From: Acarospora socialis
Lineage: Eukaryota; Ascomycota; Lecanoromycetes; Acarosporales; Acarosporaceae
Assembly: GCA_025617375.2 (NCBI GenBank)
Contig: JAMYGW020000012.1
Coordinates: 682,001 to 746,000 of the forward strand
DNA length: 64,000 nucleotides
Reading direction: 5' to 3'
A model generated the notes under the pieces. The model did no database searches. It was not told the origin of the DNA and saw nothing but the letters and a program-made list of their open reading frames with translations. This document shows positions 35,344 to 46,304 of the stretch, in pieces. The translations under genes and the position numbers were made by a program. Position 1 is the first letter of the stretch; each line of letters opens with the position of its first letter.

Positions 35344-38300
35344 TTACTCCTGCCCGAACCGCCAAGTTTCGCCCGCGTCTAGGTCCATAAGGTCGTCAAC
35401 AGGTACATATTGCCCGAATACAGCATCCCATTGGTCCCAGTCGAACTCCTGCGAAGAATCCACATCGTCCAGCGAGGAAGGAACTTGAGCGTAGCTCGAT
35501 TTTCGAGGGTCTGGATTGCTCATGTGTGGACCGCCATATTGTGCCATACATACCGCTGGCGAGGATTGCGGGCCCGATGGTGTCTTGGTGTCCTTCCGTT
35601 TAGGTGCAACTACGTTTTGGGGGAGGTCAACGCCATTTTTGAGAGGGTGACTAGGTTTGCGCGGGTTTGCTGAACCGGATTGTGGCGGTGAACTCAATTT
35701 AGGTTGAGCTTGCCGGGGCTGGTTTGCTTCGGTATCTGTTGGATGGCTTGTTTTGGCGTTGGTGTGGGTTTGCAACTGTGCGGCGCCATTCAGCTCGTTG
35801 CGTTCTGCTCCAGGCCGGGTCTGATCCATGCTAGTGTCAATGCCATTTCCGTTGGCCGACTGAGATGCCTCCGCATCGGCCTGTGCTGCCTTGACCAAAC
35901 CGTGAAAAGCGTCCAACGTTCTCGGCCTCGGGGTGTCTGCATCTGTGGCATTTGCCGGATCGGTGTCCGACTTGTAGATAACATTATCCCGCAAACCCCT
36001 CATCATGTGCTCTCCAGACGACGGCTCCTGAGCAATCCCGACACTCATCTGAGCCTTCTCAGTCCATAGAACGTCTGGATCGAGGCCGGCTTTTTGCCAA
36101 GCCTTTTGTCGCAGTCGGCGTAACATATCCCACGCCTCGCGGCCGCCCTCACGAAGCGGTCGCTGCACGGAAACCCCGTCCTCACCGTGTACAATCCCGC
36201 CGTCAGGGCCGGAAAGGGCGAATATCTGGTCGATAAAAGCACGAGAGCGCGGCGCTTCCGCGCTATGAGGGCGTTCGAAAAGGTCAATGAGCATGATCCT
36301 AGTTTGATGTTAGTGTGTCCAGAGCTGGAATCATCGCTATGACGTCTCACATTGTAGGGTGCATAGGTTGATGGCTCCTATATGCTTTCATCAGTGCTGA
36401 GCCCATTTGGGTGCGTTCGTCTTACCCTGGCCAACTCCACTGAAAAGGCTGGAAAGACGGATCGGTAGCCAACTGAATGAACTTTCGCATGAATCCATGG
36501 CAGTGTCGAAGGGCACTATAATACCTTTTTAGAGACTGCTCCTAACATGACGGAGAAGGGAGTATTACTACTGGCGGGCATGAGCCCAAAGCTTGCTCTT
36601 AACATTCTTTAAAAACGGTTGATAAACAATACAATAAGCCTGAGCTTGTCAGCATCTTGAGCCATAACATAGCAGATAACCAGGAATACCTTGTTGATAA
36701 GTAATGACAACATAATACGTGCCCACCTATGGTATGCAATCATAGTCCTCTGATGGTAGTGTACCGCAAGATGGTTCAGGCCATCCTCAGGCGTCATGCC
36801 TACAAACAACTGTAGCTCTTCTGCCGTCGGCGGATGTGCTCTATTCGGGTCATAATCGAAGTCCGGGTTCTTCGGCGGTTCTTCATCTTCGTTTAAGCCC
36901 ATTTCTGGGTTTCCGCGGGTAGGTATTCTCCTTATGCTCTCGTTGAGCTTGGTCTCGACATCACGCAGATACTCCTTCAAGATCTCGAGATCTCCTCTCA
37001 CAAGCGGCCTAACTCCAAGTTGGATTTTGAGAATTTTTCTTGCCGTTTCTAGTATGTGTTAGATGGTTATATATGGAACGAGGTGGGGGGGGACTAACCT
37101 GCCATGAAATACTTGCCCTGCGCCATGACGTGAACTACAGAGACGTAGGAGTCCCCGCCGCCTTTCAGAGGGTCGTCGGGAAGGTCTGGAATACGTTTTC
37201 CAGCTTTGACTGCCTGCCGGTACTGTGACCCCTCATCTGTATCGAGCAATCTGTCTTTTAGCTCCGATACCGGTCTGACGTCCCAATAACCTTCATCATT
37301 AACCAAAGGCGGAAGTCCACTTGAGATGGACATGACGCCATCCATGTGAACGATATGCCACCAAACGCGTCGACGAACTTCTGCTTCACACGGGTCAAGG
37401 CCAAATTGAGCCCCGTCTCGATGGAGGCCCATTATCTGTGCCACACGCAATCCAAGCCCGATGAAAGAGCTGCTGGTAAGAGGCTCCTCCTCCTTCGCCA
37501 GAATCGTCTGAACAATGAGAAAAGCAATGAGAGACGGTAACGTCGGGGTTCTTGGGAAAGATATCAAGCTCAAACACCTCGTGACGTGGTCATGCAACCG
37601 CCCCGATAAAGAACTCCGTGATATATCGCCGAATTCGGCCTTGAGTTTCTTCGCTGAGCAACTCACAGAGCCGCCATACAACATAGCAAACAGAAGCGGA
37701 ATGAAGGATGGGTGAGCGTACGGCGTTTTTGACGGATTCTTGTGTTCATACCATTTCCAGAATTCCTCGTAGTATCCTAACATTGTGGGAGGATGAATAA
37801 GAGGCATAACAGGATGGACTCCAAGGATGAAGCATCTATATAAAGCGTGGCACTGCCGTTTCGTGGGTAGCTGAGTGAGCATTTCTGAGTACATGGTGTT
37901 GAACCGAATGGAGTTTGCAGCATCATCATCGCTCTTGAACAAGAGCGATTTATCTAAGAAACCGTGATTCAGCAGCGGCTCATTTAGTCTTGTCGGATCC
38001 GAATTAAGGTCCGGGGTACCCTTGGCACGGTGCTGTGGTTTCGGCATGTCAGTGCTGTCATTCCCTCCTGAAGCTGGTAGCGTGAGGTCTTTCGCCGCTT
38101 GATGGTTGAGGTTACTGGTGACCGAGGTAGCACCATAGTATCGATTTTGATCACGGAGTAGTTGGTTGAGCTCCGCAATCTCGTCGGAGACATAAGCCCA
38201 GTAGGTGATCCCTACATAACGGCTCCTTCCCCCTTCTTGCAGGCTTAGATGGCCGAGCGTAAGGTTACTGACCGGATCAACCAAGTCGGAATGTTGGCCC

Positions 38301-39113
38301 ACAGGCAGCGGGAAGTTGTCTTCATGATCCCGATGCCCTCGTTCCGAGCTGATCTCGTTCAGATGAGTATGATCTCCTCCATGTCCCTGCCGTCGGTGTT
38401 CAACGTCCGCCTGGCCCTTGATCTGGTAGCGAGACGACTCCTTCGAAGCTAGCAAATGAGAGTGATCCGAGTGTTGTTGCTTCAGCCCATTTCCCACGAT
38501 CCCATAAAGTACCTCGGTCTGCCTGGGGTTGACATCCCGACTTAACTGCTCGACCATGGCCGTCAAGCGATCCAAGCGAGTTTCGATGTCCTTCGGGGTG
38601 ACTACAGACTGCTCGGCACTCAAAGCACGACTTGTGTCCCTATCAACGCTCGAATCATCGTCCTCGGAGGCCCCAGACGCGGTAGTACCACTTTCTCCCT
38701 TGTGACGAATCGACGTCCTCCTACGCTTAAGGCTTTGCTGATAATCTCCTGAACTTATATCTTGTTGGATGAAGTTCTTCGGTGTGCTACCAATGCTGGT
38801 TGGGCTGGACTTGGTTACGCCATTCGAGTCGTAGACGCAGTCATCGCGGGTTTTTGTACAGTTGGCACATACAGGGTGCACCTGCATCGGTTGAGTAAGC
38901 TCTGCTCACCCTGTCCTGCGGAGGATCTACCTTGTCGCATTTGACCTTCCGCCGCCGACAAGCATGGCAGCTATAGCTCGCGCGATTGCGAGTGATCTGC
39001 CGTCCCCCACTGACTGAACCCTGCCCACTCGACCTGGGTCTGACCTCGTAGCCCGAGCCCATATTCTGCATTGACTGAGCCAGTGAAGGCTGGTGCAAGC
39101 TTCCAACGTTCAT
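35344..39113 (-). CDS. Zn2Cys6 fungal-specific transcription factor
   Basis: Nuclear DNA-binding regulator. Seven exons (38931-39113, 37099-38881, 36690-37048, 36604-36639, 36426-36541, 36351-36377, 35344-36298) give 1152 residues. The zinc cluster starts near residue 49: SCHACRRRKVKCDK joined across intron 1 to VHPVCANCTKTRDDCVYD, all six Cys present. A coiled-coil-like dimerisation stretch (RLDRLTAMVEQL) follows. The middle-homology region (fungal_trans) includes RCFILGVHPVMPLIHPPT, GLRVAQIMGLHRDG and EVRRRVWWHIVHMDGVMS. Small exons code YCIVYQPFLKN and the HCHGFMRKFIQLATDP / FQWSWPG segment. The C-terminus is Asp/Glu/Pro-rich, activation-like. The 36- and 27-base exons are inferred from frame continuity. 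Target genes are unknown. Confidence 0.88.
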
Positions 39114-39931
39114 CCTGATGGCGGGAAATGGACAGACGACCGGTGAACATCAGCGCTCAAAATCGGAATCTTGAGTCCCCATATCTAGTGATCGAAGTCA
39201 GAGAAGGGTGGCGCAGAAGCGCAGTGCAGAAGAAGTAAATAACAGGTAACCAGAACAGATATCTACGATCGCATGCTGCGGCCCGAACCGATGCCAGAAA
39301 ATGTTTGCTGCTTCGTCTCAATAATGACTCGCTGTATGGCAGTGGAGATAGCTTACTGCTCTAGTCCCTGCAGTTTCAGATTCGATTATCAGACGTCAGG
39401 CGGGCCTCCATGGCTGACCTTGACAACACAACTTCTCCCCGAGAGTACCAAGTGCTCTGTCGAGTGTCGAGTGAACAGGGCAGCTCGCGCGACCGTGGCG
39501 ATGGCCACACGTCAATGATTGGTTGAAAGATGCGGGCGCCATGTCCGGCTAGCAGCAGATCCAATCGATAGACCGCGCTTACGACAAGCTCGCTCCACAA
39601 AATGCCATTAGCCATTAACGTAACAAAAACCTGGGGAGGCGAAAGAAAGAATCAATACCTAGGTAAGGTAGGTAAGGTAGGTAAGGTAACTAATAAGTGA
39701 AAGAAGCTGGCTGTACCACAGCAGTAGTACAGAGTACGCCAGGTACAAGTACAGCATCGTCCCATGTACCCACTTGATGCTGACCATCGGGCAGACTCCC
39801 TGGAAGATGCACAAGTTCCAAGATTGTGTTTTCGTACCCCTGATCCCCAAGCATCGCCATAGCCTATACCTTCCCTACTACATCGCGATTGTGTAAAAGA
39901 TCGGATCTGTGATCTGATACTGACTTTGAAG
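39114..39931. other. intergenic upstream of the Zn2Cys6 factor
   Basis: Promoter side of the transcription factor and 3' side of DBP6. It holds the GGTAAGGTAG tandem array at 39656-39690 (listed separately). Nothing else was recognised. Confidence 0.55.
39656..39690. repeat. AGGTAAGGTAGGTAAGGTA short tandem array
   Basis: About three tandem copies of a 10-base unit GGTAAGGTAG. The same AAGGTA core is dense at 6318-6420 and recurs at 55109-55145 and near 63822, always in intergenic DNA. Confidence 0.75.
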
Positions 39932-42478
39932 TCATCTACGATTGACCTTCCCTTTCGCTTCGTCTCCGAGCATCTTCAACGCTTCTGCATATGCTGTCTT
40001 GACCTCCTCGCCAAGACCCTCGACGTTGATTTTGACTCTTTCGACTTTTCTCTCTGGAGCTCGTCGGATCTGGCGGCCTCGTGCGATTTCGTTCCAAAAC
40101 CATCGTGCCTCGTTATGAGCTGTCAGCGTCCAAGCCAAGCCCTCTTTCCCTGCCCTCGCGGTCCTGCCCACTCGGTGCACATAGCTCGTCACACTACTCG
40201 GTATGTCGTAGTTTATGACACATCGCAGGTTCGGAAGATCCAACCCTCTTGAAGCGCGATCGGAAGCAATGAGTATTGACACCTTACCGGCGCGAAATGC
40301 CGATAAGACGTGACGACCGGAGGAAGTCGAGGTGGACTTGGTGAGGGTGCGGATAGTGCTGCTGTACGGTGGATGCAAGATAGACAGGAGGCGCGCAAGT
40401 CGTGATGCGTTTTCGTTGTTGTTCGTGAAGATGAGAACCCCTTGGGTAGGGTAAACGGGGTTTTCGTGACGACTTGCCGAATCTACATGTGGGGAAGATC
40501 TGCACGAAGTGTCCGAAGTTTCAGATGATGCTGAAGATGAAGTAGAACGCTGGCCTACGTCGATTGATGCTGGAACTCCGTCAAAACTTTGATTGGCCAA
40601 GGTTAGATGAGCGTCTTCCGCAACGCTCGTGTCATCTGACCACGGAGTGCGGAGATCTTTCTCCGGCGGTTGGGACGAGTCCTCCAACGGCGAGTCGTCG
40701 CACGTGTTGAGGTGGGTCTTCAACAGTTCCAATAGATATAGAGGCTTGTCACTCCCGTCTCCAACGCCCACGGCTTTTTCATGCAGTGTAAGCGGCAGAT
40801 CGTAGCTATCGCCACTCTCCTTGAGGCTGGAGTCCCCTCCCTCTTCGACTGAATCTGCTGTTCCGCCGATGTCATGCATGAATTCCGATGTAGCCGTTTC
40901 AAGGACGACAAGTCTGGGTCTGTGTAGCTTCAGTGCGCTCAAGCTGCCCACATCTTTCGTCATGGTAGCGCTGAGAATTACTTTGCGAATTGATTTATGC
41001 TCTTGTGGGACTCCCATCTTGTACAGTAACTTTTGTCGAATCTTGAGCCGATCAAGGTTTGTCCTCAGAGCTTTCATGACTGTCCCCACCCAATCTTGGA
41101 AGCTCTCGTTCAACAGCCGGTCAGCTTCGTCGATGACCAGCCATTGAACATGGTCAAGATTAAACCCCTTAGTGCGGCGCATATGGTCGACTAGGCGTCC
41201 GGGAGTACAGATGAGAACATCGATGTTTGATCCATAGTCCACAACATGGCCAGGTAAGGTCTTAGGGATATCCTCCAGGTCGTCAGGATCAGTATGGAAG
41301 TCAAAGCTTTCCACACTCTCGGTAGGCGCCTCTTTCTGCAATGGCCCGTAATGATCCCTATTATATTTCTGAGTTTGCTTTACCAGTAGCTCTTGCTCCT
41401 CCTTCAGCGACTTATTTCCAACCGCAGTGCCGATCTTGAGGCCAGAGCCTGTCGCACACAACTCACAGACTTCCCAGGCTTGCGTGACAAGTTCTCTCGT
41501 CGGCACTATGATGACAGCTCGCAACTTGACCACAGTCCGCGTCCGCAGGCTTTCAATTAGTGGCAACATATACGCTAAGCTTTTGCCAGATCCAGTTGCG
41601 GCCGCAATGCACACATCCCCAACATGCTGTTCTGGTCCTTGGAGCAGAAGCGGGAGAACAGCGGTTTGCACGGCGAAGGCTGTTCTGTAGCCCTTGTTTT
41701 GTAAAACAGTCAAAACTTTTGAGGAAAGCTTAAGATCCTCCAGCGGTCTGGAATCCAACGTAGACACCCTAATCGGTTTCGCCAGCCACGGAGGAAGAGC
41801 AGAAAATGAGAGTCTTGCTTCGAAGGCTTGCACAGGATCTGGCTGCGGTAACGGCACAAGGTCGTGAAGCTCGACCTCCGTATCTGGATCGTTTACATCA
41901 AGCCTAGATTCGGCACTTGCGTCCGCTGTTCTTGTTGAATTGGCGAGGCTGTGCGACCTCTGGTATTTGAAATGAATCGACTTGTGCTTCGTATCAGCTA
42001 CACCGTCCCTGTGCGATTCAGCTTCTGAAGCTTCATTGGCCTCATTTCCCTCGTTATGGCCCCCAATCAATGCATCCGCGCCATTAACTTCTACCTGCGT
42101 TGTACGATCTGGGCTTCCCGAAACGTTCATCCTCTCAACTAAAGGACTAGCAGCGCTGACGTCTTTCTGATGACGCTTCTTCTTTGCTTTCACCTTTTTA
42201 GACCTCTGCTCGATTTCCGGCGTGAGGTTGGAGAATTGCTCATTCATGGTGGGATCAGTCGTATCCGTAGAGCCATTGGTTTGTGTTGTGTGCTGGTTAG
42301 CACCATCTGACTGATGCAAGTGATTTCCGTCAAATCCCACATCAGATTCCGGCAGGGTATCTCGGGTTTCAGCTCTTTTGCGTTTCTTCCCAACTGACTT
42401 GGATGCAGAATTCTCGGACACGTCCGGCAAGATTTGTGGCGGAGGCGGAATGTAACGGCTATATAACGCTGAAGTCAT
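39932..42478 (-). CDS. DBP6: DEAD-box ATP-dependent RNA helicase Dbp6 (DDX51 family)
   Basis: Nucleolar helicase for early 60S ribosome assembly. Single exon of 848 residues from the second ATG at 42478. The frame is open to an earlier ATG at 42595, but fungal Dbp6 proteins begin with a short conserved form like MTSALYSRYIPPP, so the later start is preferred. A Lys/Glu-rich N-terminus (GKKRKR, KKVKAKKKRHQK) precedes the Q-motif region (YRTAFAVQTAVLP). Walker A is ATGSGKS, then PTRELV, CTPGRL, the DEAD box proper IDEADRL and SATMTKD. The second RecA domain has LIFTNNNENA, IASDRASRGLDLP and YVHRVGRTARAGK. A long acidic insertion between the two RecA lobes is family-typical. Divergent from GPI3. 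Confidence 0.94.
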   Translation of the reverse strand: MTSALYSRYIPPPPQILPDVSENSASKSVGKKRKRAETRDTLPESDVGFDGNHLHQSDGANQHTTQTNGSTDTTDPTMNEQFSNLTPEIEQRSKKVKAKKKRHQKDVSAASPLVERMNVSGSPDRTTQVEVNGADALIGGHNEGNEANEASEAESHRDGVADTKHKSIHFKYQRSHSLANSTRTADASAESRLDVNDPDTEVELHDLVPLPQPDPVQAFEARLSFSALPPWLAKPIRVSTLDSRPLEDLKLSSKVLTVLQNKGYRTAFAVQTAVLPLLLQGPEQHVGDVCIAAATGSGKSLAYMLPLIESLRTRTVVKLRAVIIVPTRELVTQAWEVCELCATGSGLKIGTAVGNKSLKEEQELLVKQTQKYNRDHYGPLQKEAPTESVESFDFHTDPDDLEDIPKTLPGHVVDYGSNIDVLICTPGRLVDHMRRTKGFNLDHVQWLVIDEADRLLNESFQDWVGTVMKALRTNLDRLKIRQKLLYKMGVPQEHKSIRKVILSATMTKDVGSLSALKLHRPRLVVLETATSEFMHDIGGTADSVEEGGDSSLKESGDSYDLPLTLHEKAVGVGDGSDKPLYLLELLKTHLNTCDDSPLEDSSQPPEKDLRTPWSDDTSVAEDAHLTLANQSFDGVPASIDVGQRSTSSSASSETSDTSCRSSPHVDSASRHENPVYPTQGVLIFTNNNENASRLARLLSILHPPYSSTIRTLTKSTSTSSGRHVLSAFRAGKVSILIASDRASRGLDLPNLRCVINYDIPSSVTSYVHRVGRTARAGKEGLAWTLTAHNEARWFWNEIARGRQIRRAPERKVERVKINVEGLGEEVKTAYAEALKMLGDEAKGKVNRR

Positions 42479-42820
42479 GATTTGATCTCGGCAGCGAGTC
42501 TCTGGGAATATGCTGTATCTTGATAGGTGATTACCTTGGAGAGTTTCTGTGACCCTCGGAGGCTCGGACCCTGAAGGCTGGAATATTTCTGCCACCGCCT
42601 TCGCTGGGCTGCGTCTGCGGCTCGTCCCGCGCCCCTTTAGTTTCCCAGACCTATGAAGCAGCCCAGCCCTACCAAGTCGGATCGCATGCTCTCCAAGACT
42701 TAGAGCGGGAGCCGTTCAAACTCGGTGGTAGCTGTGCTATGCTCACTTCAATGGTCTCGATGCGTGAACATACTACACAAAGCTGAGTGTGCAGCCCAGC
42801 TTTCTGGGCAAGCCACAACC
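42479..42820. promoter_or_regulatory. shared divergent promoter of DBP6 and GPI3
   Basis: 342 bases between the preferred DBP6 start and the GPI3 start; if the upstream DBP6 ATG is used the gap is 225 bases. No clear TATA box is seen. An in-frame non-ATG extension of GPI3 exists back to 42725 but is not needed. Confidence 0.5.
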
Positions 42821-44411
42821 ATGACTTACAACATAGCAATGGTCAGCGACTTCTTCTTCCCGCAGCCTGGAGGAGTCGAAAGCCATATCTACCAGCTATC
42901 CACCAAGCTGATTGATCGCGGCCACAAGGTCATCATTGTTACACACGCCTACAAAGGTCGTACTGGCGTCCGTTATCTGACCAATGGCCTCAAGGTCTAT
43001 CATGTTCCATTCTTCGTCATCTACCGAGAATCTACGATGCCAACGGTCTTTTCATTCTTTCCAATCTTTCGCAACATTGTCCTGCGGGAGCAGATTGAGA
43101 TTGTTCACGGTCATGCTAGCCTTAGCAGCCTTTGTCATGAAGCAATATTGCATGCAAGGACGATGGGATTGAGGACGGTGTTTACGGATCATTCGCTTTT
43201 TGGCTTTGCGGATGCTGCCAGCATATTGACGAACAAGTTGCTCAAGTTTACGTTAAGTGATGTGGACCATGTTATATGTGTTAGCCATACTTGGTATACC
43301 ATCCGATACTTCACTAACAATGAAGGGGCTGACGATGGTGTATAGTAAAGAGAACACTGTTCTTCGTGCATCTTTGGACCCCTTGATGGTGTCGGTCATT
43401 CCTAATGCTGTCGTTGCGGATAGCTTCCGCCCTCTAAGTCAAGCCCCGTCTCATACCTCACACCCATCTTTCATATCCGGGGCAGACACAAAATCTCCGC
43501 CACCACAGCCGCAGCACTTGGGACCGCATGATATCATTACCATTGTTGTCATTTCACGCTTGTTTTACAACAAAGGCACCGACCTCCTAATAGCAGCTAT
43601 TCCGCGGATATTGGCTTCCCACCCGAACGTGCGGTTCATCATTGCTGGCTCTGGACCCAAAGCAATCGATCTCGAGCAGATGTTGGAACGGCGAGTGTTG
43701 CAAGACCGGGTGGAAATGCTTGGACCGGTGAGGCACGAGGAGGTGCGGGACGTCATGGTCCGCGGCCACATCTATCTACACCCCAGTCTTACCGAAGCAT
43801 TTGGGACCGTCATCGTGGAGGCGGCGAGTTGCGGTTTATATGTTGTCTGTACGCGTGTTGGGGGTATACCAGAAGTATTACCGCAGCATATGACGACGTT
43901 CGCAAAACCGGAGGAGGATGACCTAGTATTAGCAACTGGTAAAGCCATCGCCGCGCTACGAGCTAATAGATTGCGAACGGAGCGATTCCATGACCAAGTC
44001 AAGATGATGTATTCGTGGACTGATGTCGCAGAAAGAACGGAGAGAGTCTACAATGGGATAACCGGTGTCCTGAGTGAAGAAGAATTCTATGGATATCATT
44101 CCGGTGGAGGTTGGAGCGCTACAAGAGGACGAGCCGGAGTGCAGAGTTTTGCGTTAATTGACCGACTCAAAAGATATTACGGGTGTGGGATCTGGGCTGG
44201 AAAGCTGTTTTGTCTCTGCGTTGTCATCGACTATCTACTGTTTGTATTTCTCGAGATGTGGGCACCACGGGCGAATATCGACATTGCAAGGAATTGGCCC
44301 AAAAAGAAGGTGCAGGTGAATGGTGAGAGCGATAAGAGATCAACGAGTGACAGGATAAGTAGGAGGAAGAGTGTCAGGGATCGCTCTCGGGGAGGTAATG
44401 GAGGCGAATAG
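42821..44411 (+). CDS. GPI3: Gpi3/PIG-A, catalytic subunit of GPI-GlcNAc transferase
   Basis: ER enzyme that transfers GlcNAc from UDP-GlcNAc to phosphatidylinositol, the first step of GPI-anchor synthesis. Exons 42821-43293 and 43346-44411 give 512 residues. The GT4 glycosyltransferase fold starts [24 protein letters not shown]. The family-specific [14 protein letters not shown] and CVSHTC joined across the 52-base intron to KENTVLRA follow, then [23 protein letters not shown] and FIIAGSGPK. The retaining E-x7-E motif is [17 protein letters not shown] single membrane anchor lies near the C-terminus ([16 protein letters not shown]), followed by a short basic tail. It uses the product of Pis1, whose gene lies about 9 kb away. 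Confidence 0.96.
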
Positions 44412-44747
44412 TGTTAAAGCTTGTATTCCTACCGATACCCCCTGCCAGAGTCAAGGCATGGACTTTATATAAGATACTCGTATACCTCGACCTTCGAAAG
44501 TGCACATGAATTGTGTGGCATCGTAAGAATGTCCTTTGCATTACAGTCTTCCACGAATATCTAATCCTTTCCCGCCTCGGAGTCCAAACTTGCCAAACAG
44601 TGTTAACAAACTAAATTCCCTATCATATCCAACGAAACCTTTATTATTAATCACAAGTTTATAATACGAAGCTGCAACCACCCACCACCCGCCATCCTCC
44701 ATCTTCTACTTTCCACCCATCCCACCAACCTCCAACCTGACAGCACG
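44412..44747. other. intergenic between tandem genes
   Basis: AT-richer spacer between GPI3 and the endonuclease gene. It holds the GPI3 3' end and the next promoter. No element was recognised. Confidence 0.5.
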
Positions 44748-46142
44748 ATGCTCACCCCACCAACCCCACCCTTCAAGCGCAAACCGCCACTCACCGCCCC
44801 ACCACCGAGCCCCCCACCGCCACGAAAACGGCCCCGCCTCCACCCCACCCTACCAGCACCAGCACCATCACCACCACGCCCTTCATCCTCCTCATCCACA
44901 CCACCCGCACCCCGCCACCGACCCTACACCATCCCCTCCCCCGCCCCGCACCACATCCGCATCTACGCCTGGAACGTCAACGGCATCACGGCCCTCCTGC
45001 CACCCCACCCCGACCGACCAACGCGCCAACAACCCATAACCACCTTCCTCAACCGCCGCCCGGCCTCGTCGCCCCGCAACGGAACCAGCAATCCAAAGCC
45101 AGAGGACAGCGACCCGCAACTGGTCACCGGAACCGGAAGAGCGAAAGGAAAAGCAAACTCGCTGCGCGCCCGCCTCCGCCGCTGGAAATACCCGGAGATG
45201 GTGTGCCTGCAGGAAGTGCAGGTCGCGCGCACCGACACCGCGACGCAGCGCGCTGTTCGGATGGCTGTCAATCCTCGTCGCTCCTCTACGGGTTATGAGA
45301 GCGCCGCCTTCTCCTCCGACTCTGACTCTGACTCTGACGAAACCATGGACGACGGCGACGGCGACGGTCCAGGCCCGACGTACACAGTCCACTTCTCGCT
45401 CCCACGCTCGGCGTACAACGCGCGCGGACGGCGCGGGGACGGGAAGATCTACGGAGTGGCGACATTGATCCGGGACGATTTCGCGGAGAAGGAGGTGGCG
45501 GTAGCGGGGCGGTCGGTGGAGTGGGATCGGGAGGGGCGGGTGCTGGTGACGGAGCTGGCGTGTGGGGTGATGGTGATGAATGTGTATGCGGTGAACGGGA
45601 CGGAGAGCTTGTGGCGGGATGAGGGGGATGGGAGGGTTGTGGGGACGAGGCATGAGATGAAGAGGTGGTTTCATGGCGGGTTGGTGGGGGAGTGGGAGGG
45701 GTGGGTGCGGCGGAAAGAGGGGGAGAGGGATGCGGAGAGGGAGAGGGAAGTGCTGATGATTGGGGATATGAATGTCGCGAGGGATCAGAGGGATGGGTGG
45801 CCCGGGATCAGGCTGGGCGAACAGCATGTGAGGAACCGGGCGGATTTCGAGAGGAGGTTTTTTGCAGGGGTGAGCGAGGGCGGGTTGGGGGCTGTGGATA
45901 CGTTTCGTGAAGTGCATGGCGGGGAGAGGAGGTATTCGTATTTTCCGCCGGGGAGGGTGTGGGGGCGGAATTGCGATCGGGCGGATTTGGGGGTGGTGAG
46001 TAGGAGGTTGGTGGAGAGGGGGTGTTTGGTCGGAGCGGATATTTTGGACGACCCAGTGGAGAGGGGAAGTAGCGATCATGTGCCACTTCATGTTGTGTTG
46101 AAGGTCAGGGAGAGTACGAATGAGAAGGACGCTGCTGTGTGA
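44748..46142 (+). CDS. exonuclease III/APE1-type AP endonuclease
   Basis: DNA-repair nuclease of the exonuclease-endonuclease-phosphatase superfamily. Single exon, 464 residues. The first 70 residues are Pro/Ser-rich with basic KRKP and RKRPR patches (probable nuclear signal). Catalytic motifs are IRIYAWNVNGITALL (Asn), MVCLQEVQV (metal-binding Glu), MIGDMNVARDQRDGWPG (Asp-x-Asn), RNCDRADLGVVS and SSDHVPLHVVL (Asp-His pair). These are in exonuclease III order; a GRF zinc finger such as Apn2 carries is absent. An Asp/Ser run (SDSDSDSDE, from a GACTCT repeat at about 45317-45338) and a Gly/Asp loop interrupt the domain. The 3' half is extremely G-rich on the coding strand. Confidence 0.88.
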   Translation: MLTPPTPPFKRKPPLTAPPPSPPPPRKRPRLHPTLPAPAPSPPRPSSSSSTPPAPRHRPYTIPSPAPHHIRIYAWNVNGITALLPPHPDRPTRQQPITTFLNRRPASSPRNGTSNPKPEDSDPQLVTGTGRAKGKANSLRARLRRWKYPEMVCLQEVQVARTDTATQRAVRMAVNPRRSSTGYESAAFSSDSDSDSDETMDDGDGDGPGPTYTVHFSLPRSAYNARGRRGDGKIYGVATLIRDDFAEKEVAVAGRSVEWDREGRVLVTELACGVMVMNVYAVNGTESLWRDEGDGRVVGTRHEMKRWFHGGLVGEWEGWVRRKEGERDAEREREVLMIGDMNVARDQRDGWPGIRLGEQHVRNRADFERRFFAGVSEGGLGAVDTFREVHGGERRYSYFPPGRVWGRNCDRADLGVVSRRLVERGCLVGADILDDPVERGSSDHVPLHVVLKVRESTNEKDAAV

Positions 46143-46304
46143 CTAGGGTTTCGATTGTCCTGCATGACCCGAGTGCCTTTGGTTTAGCCCAACGCCCGCT
46201 TTTCCACCCTTTCTCCTTATCAAAGTTGAAATGCCTATCACGCCACGTCCGTGTCCAGACCGATTCTCGGACGGATGCCATACTCCACAGAAAAGCCCGA
46301 GGAT

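Noticed and set aside
42479-42595. 39-residue N-terminal extension of Dbp6 from the upstream ATG
   Set aside because: Conserved fungal N-terminus fits the later ATG at 42478; the extension has no conserved feature. Not excluded as an alternative start.
44892-46091. 399-codon minus frame antisense to the AP endonuclease
   Set aside because: Pro/His/Arg-rich shadow created by the extreme strand skew; the plus frame has all catalytic motifs.
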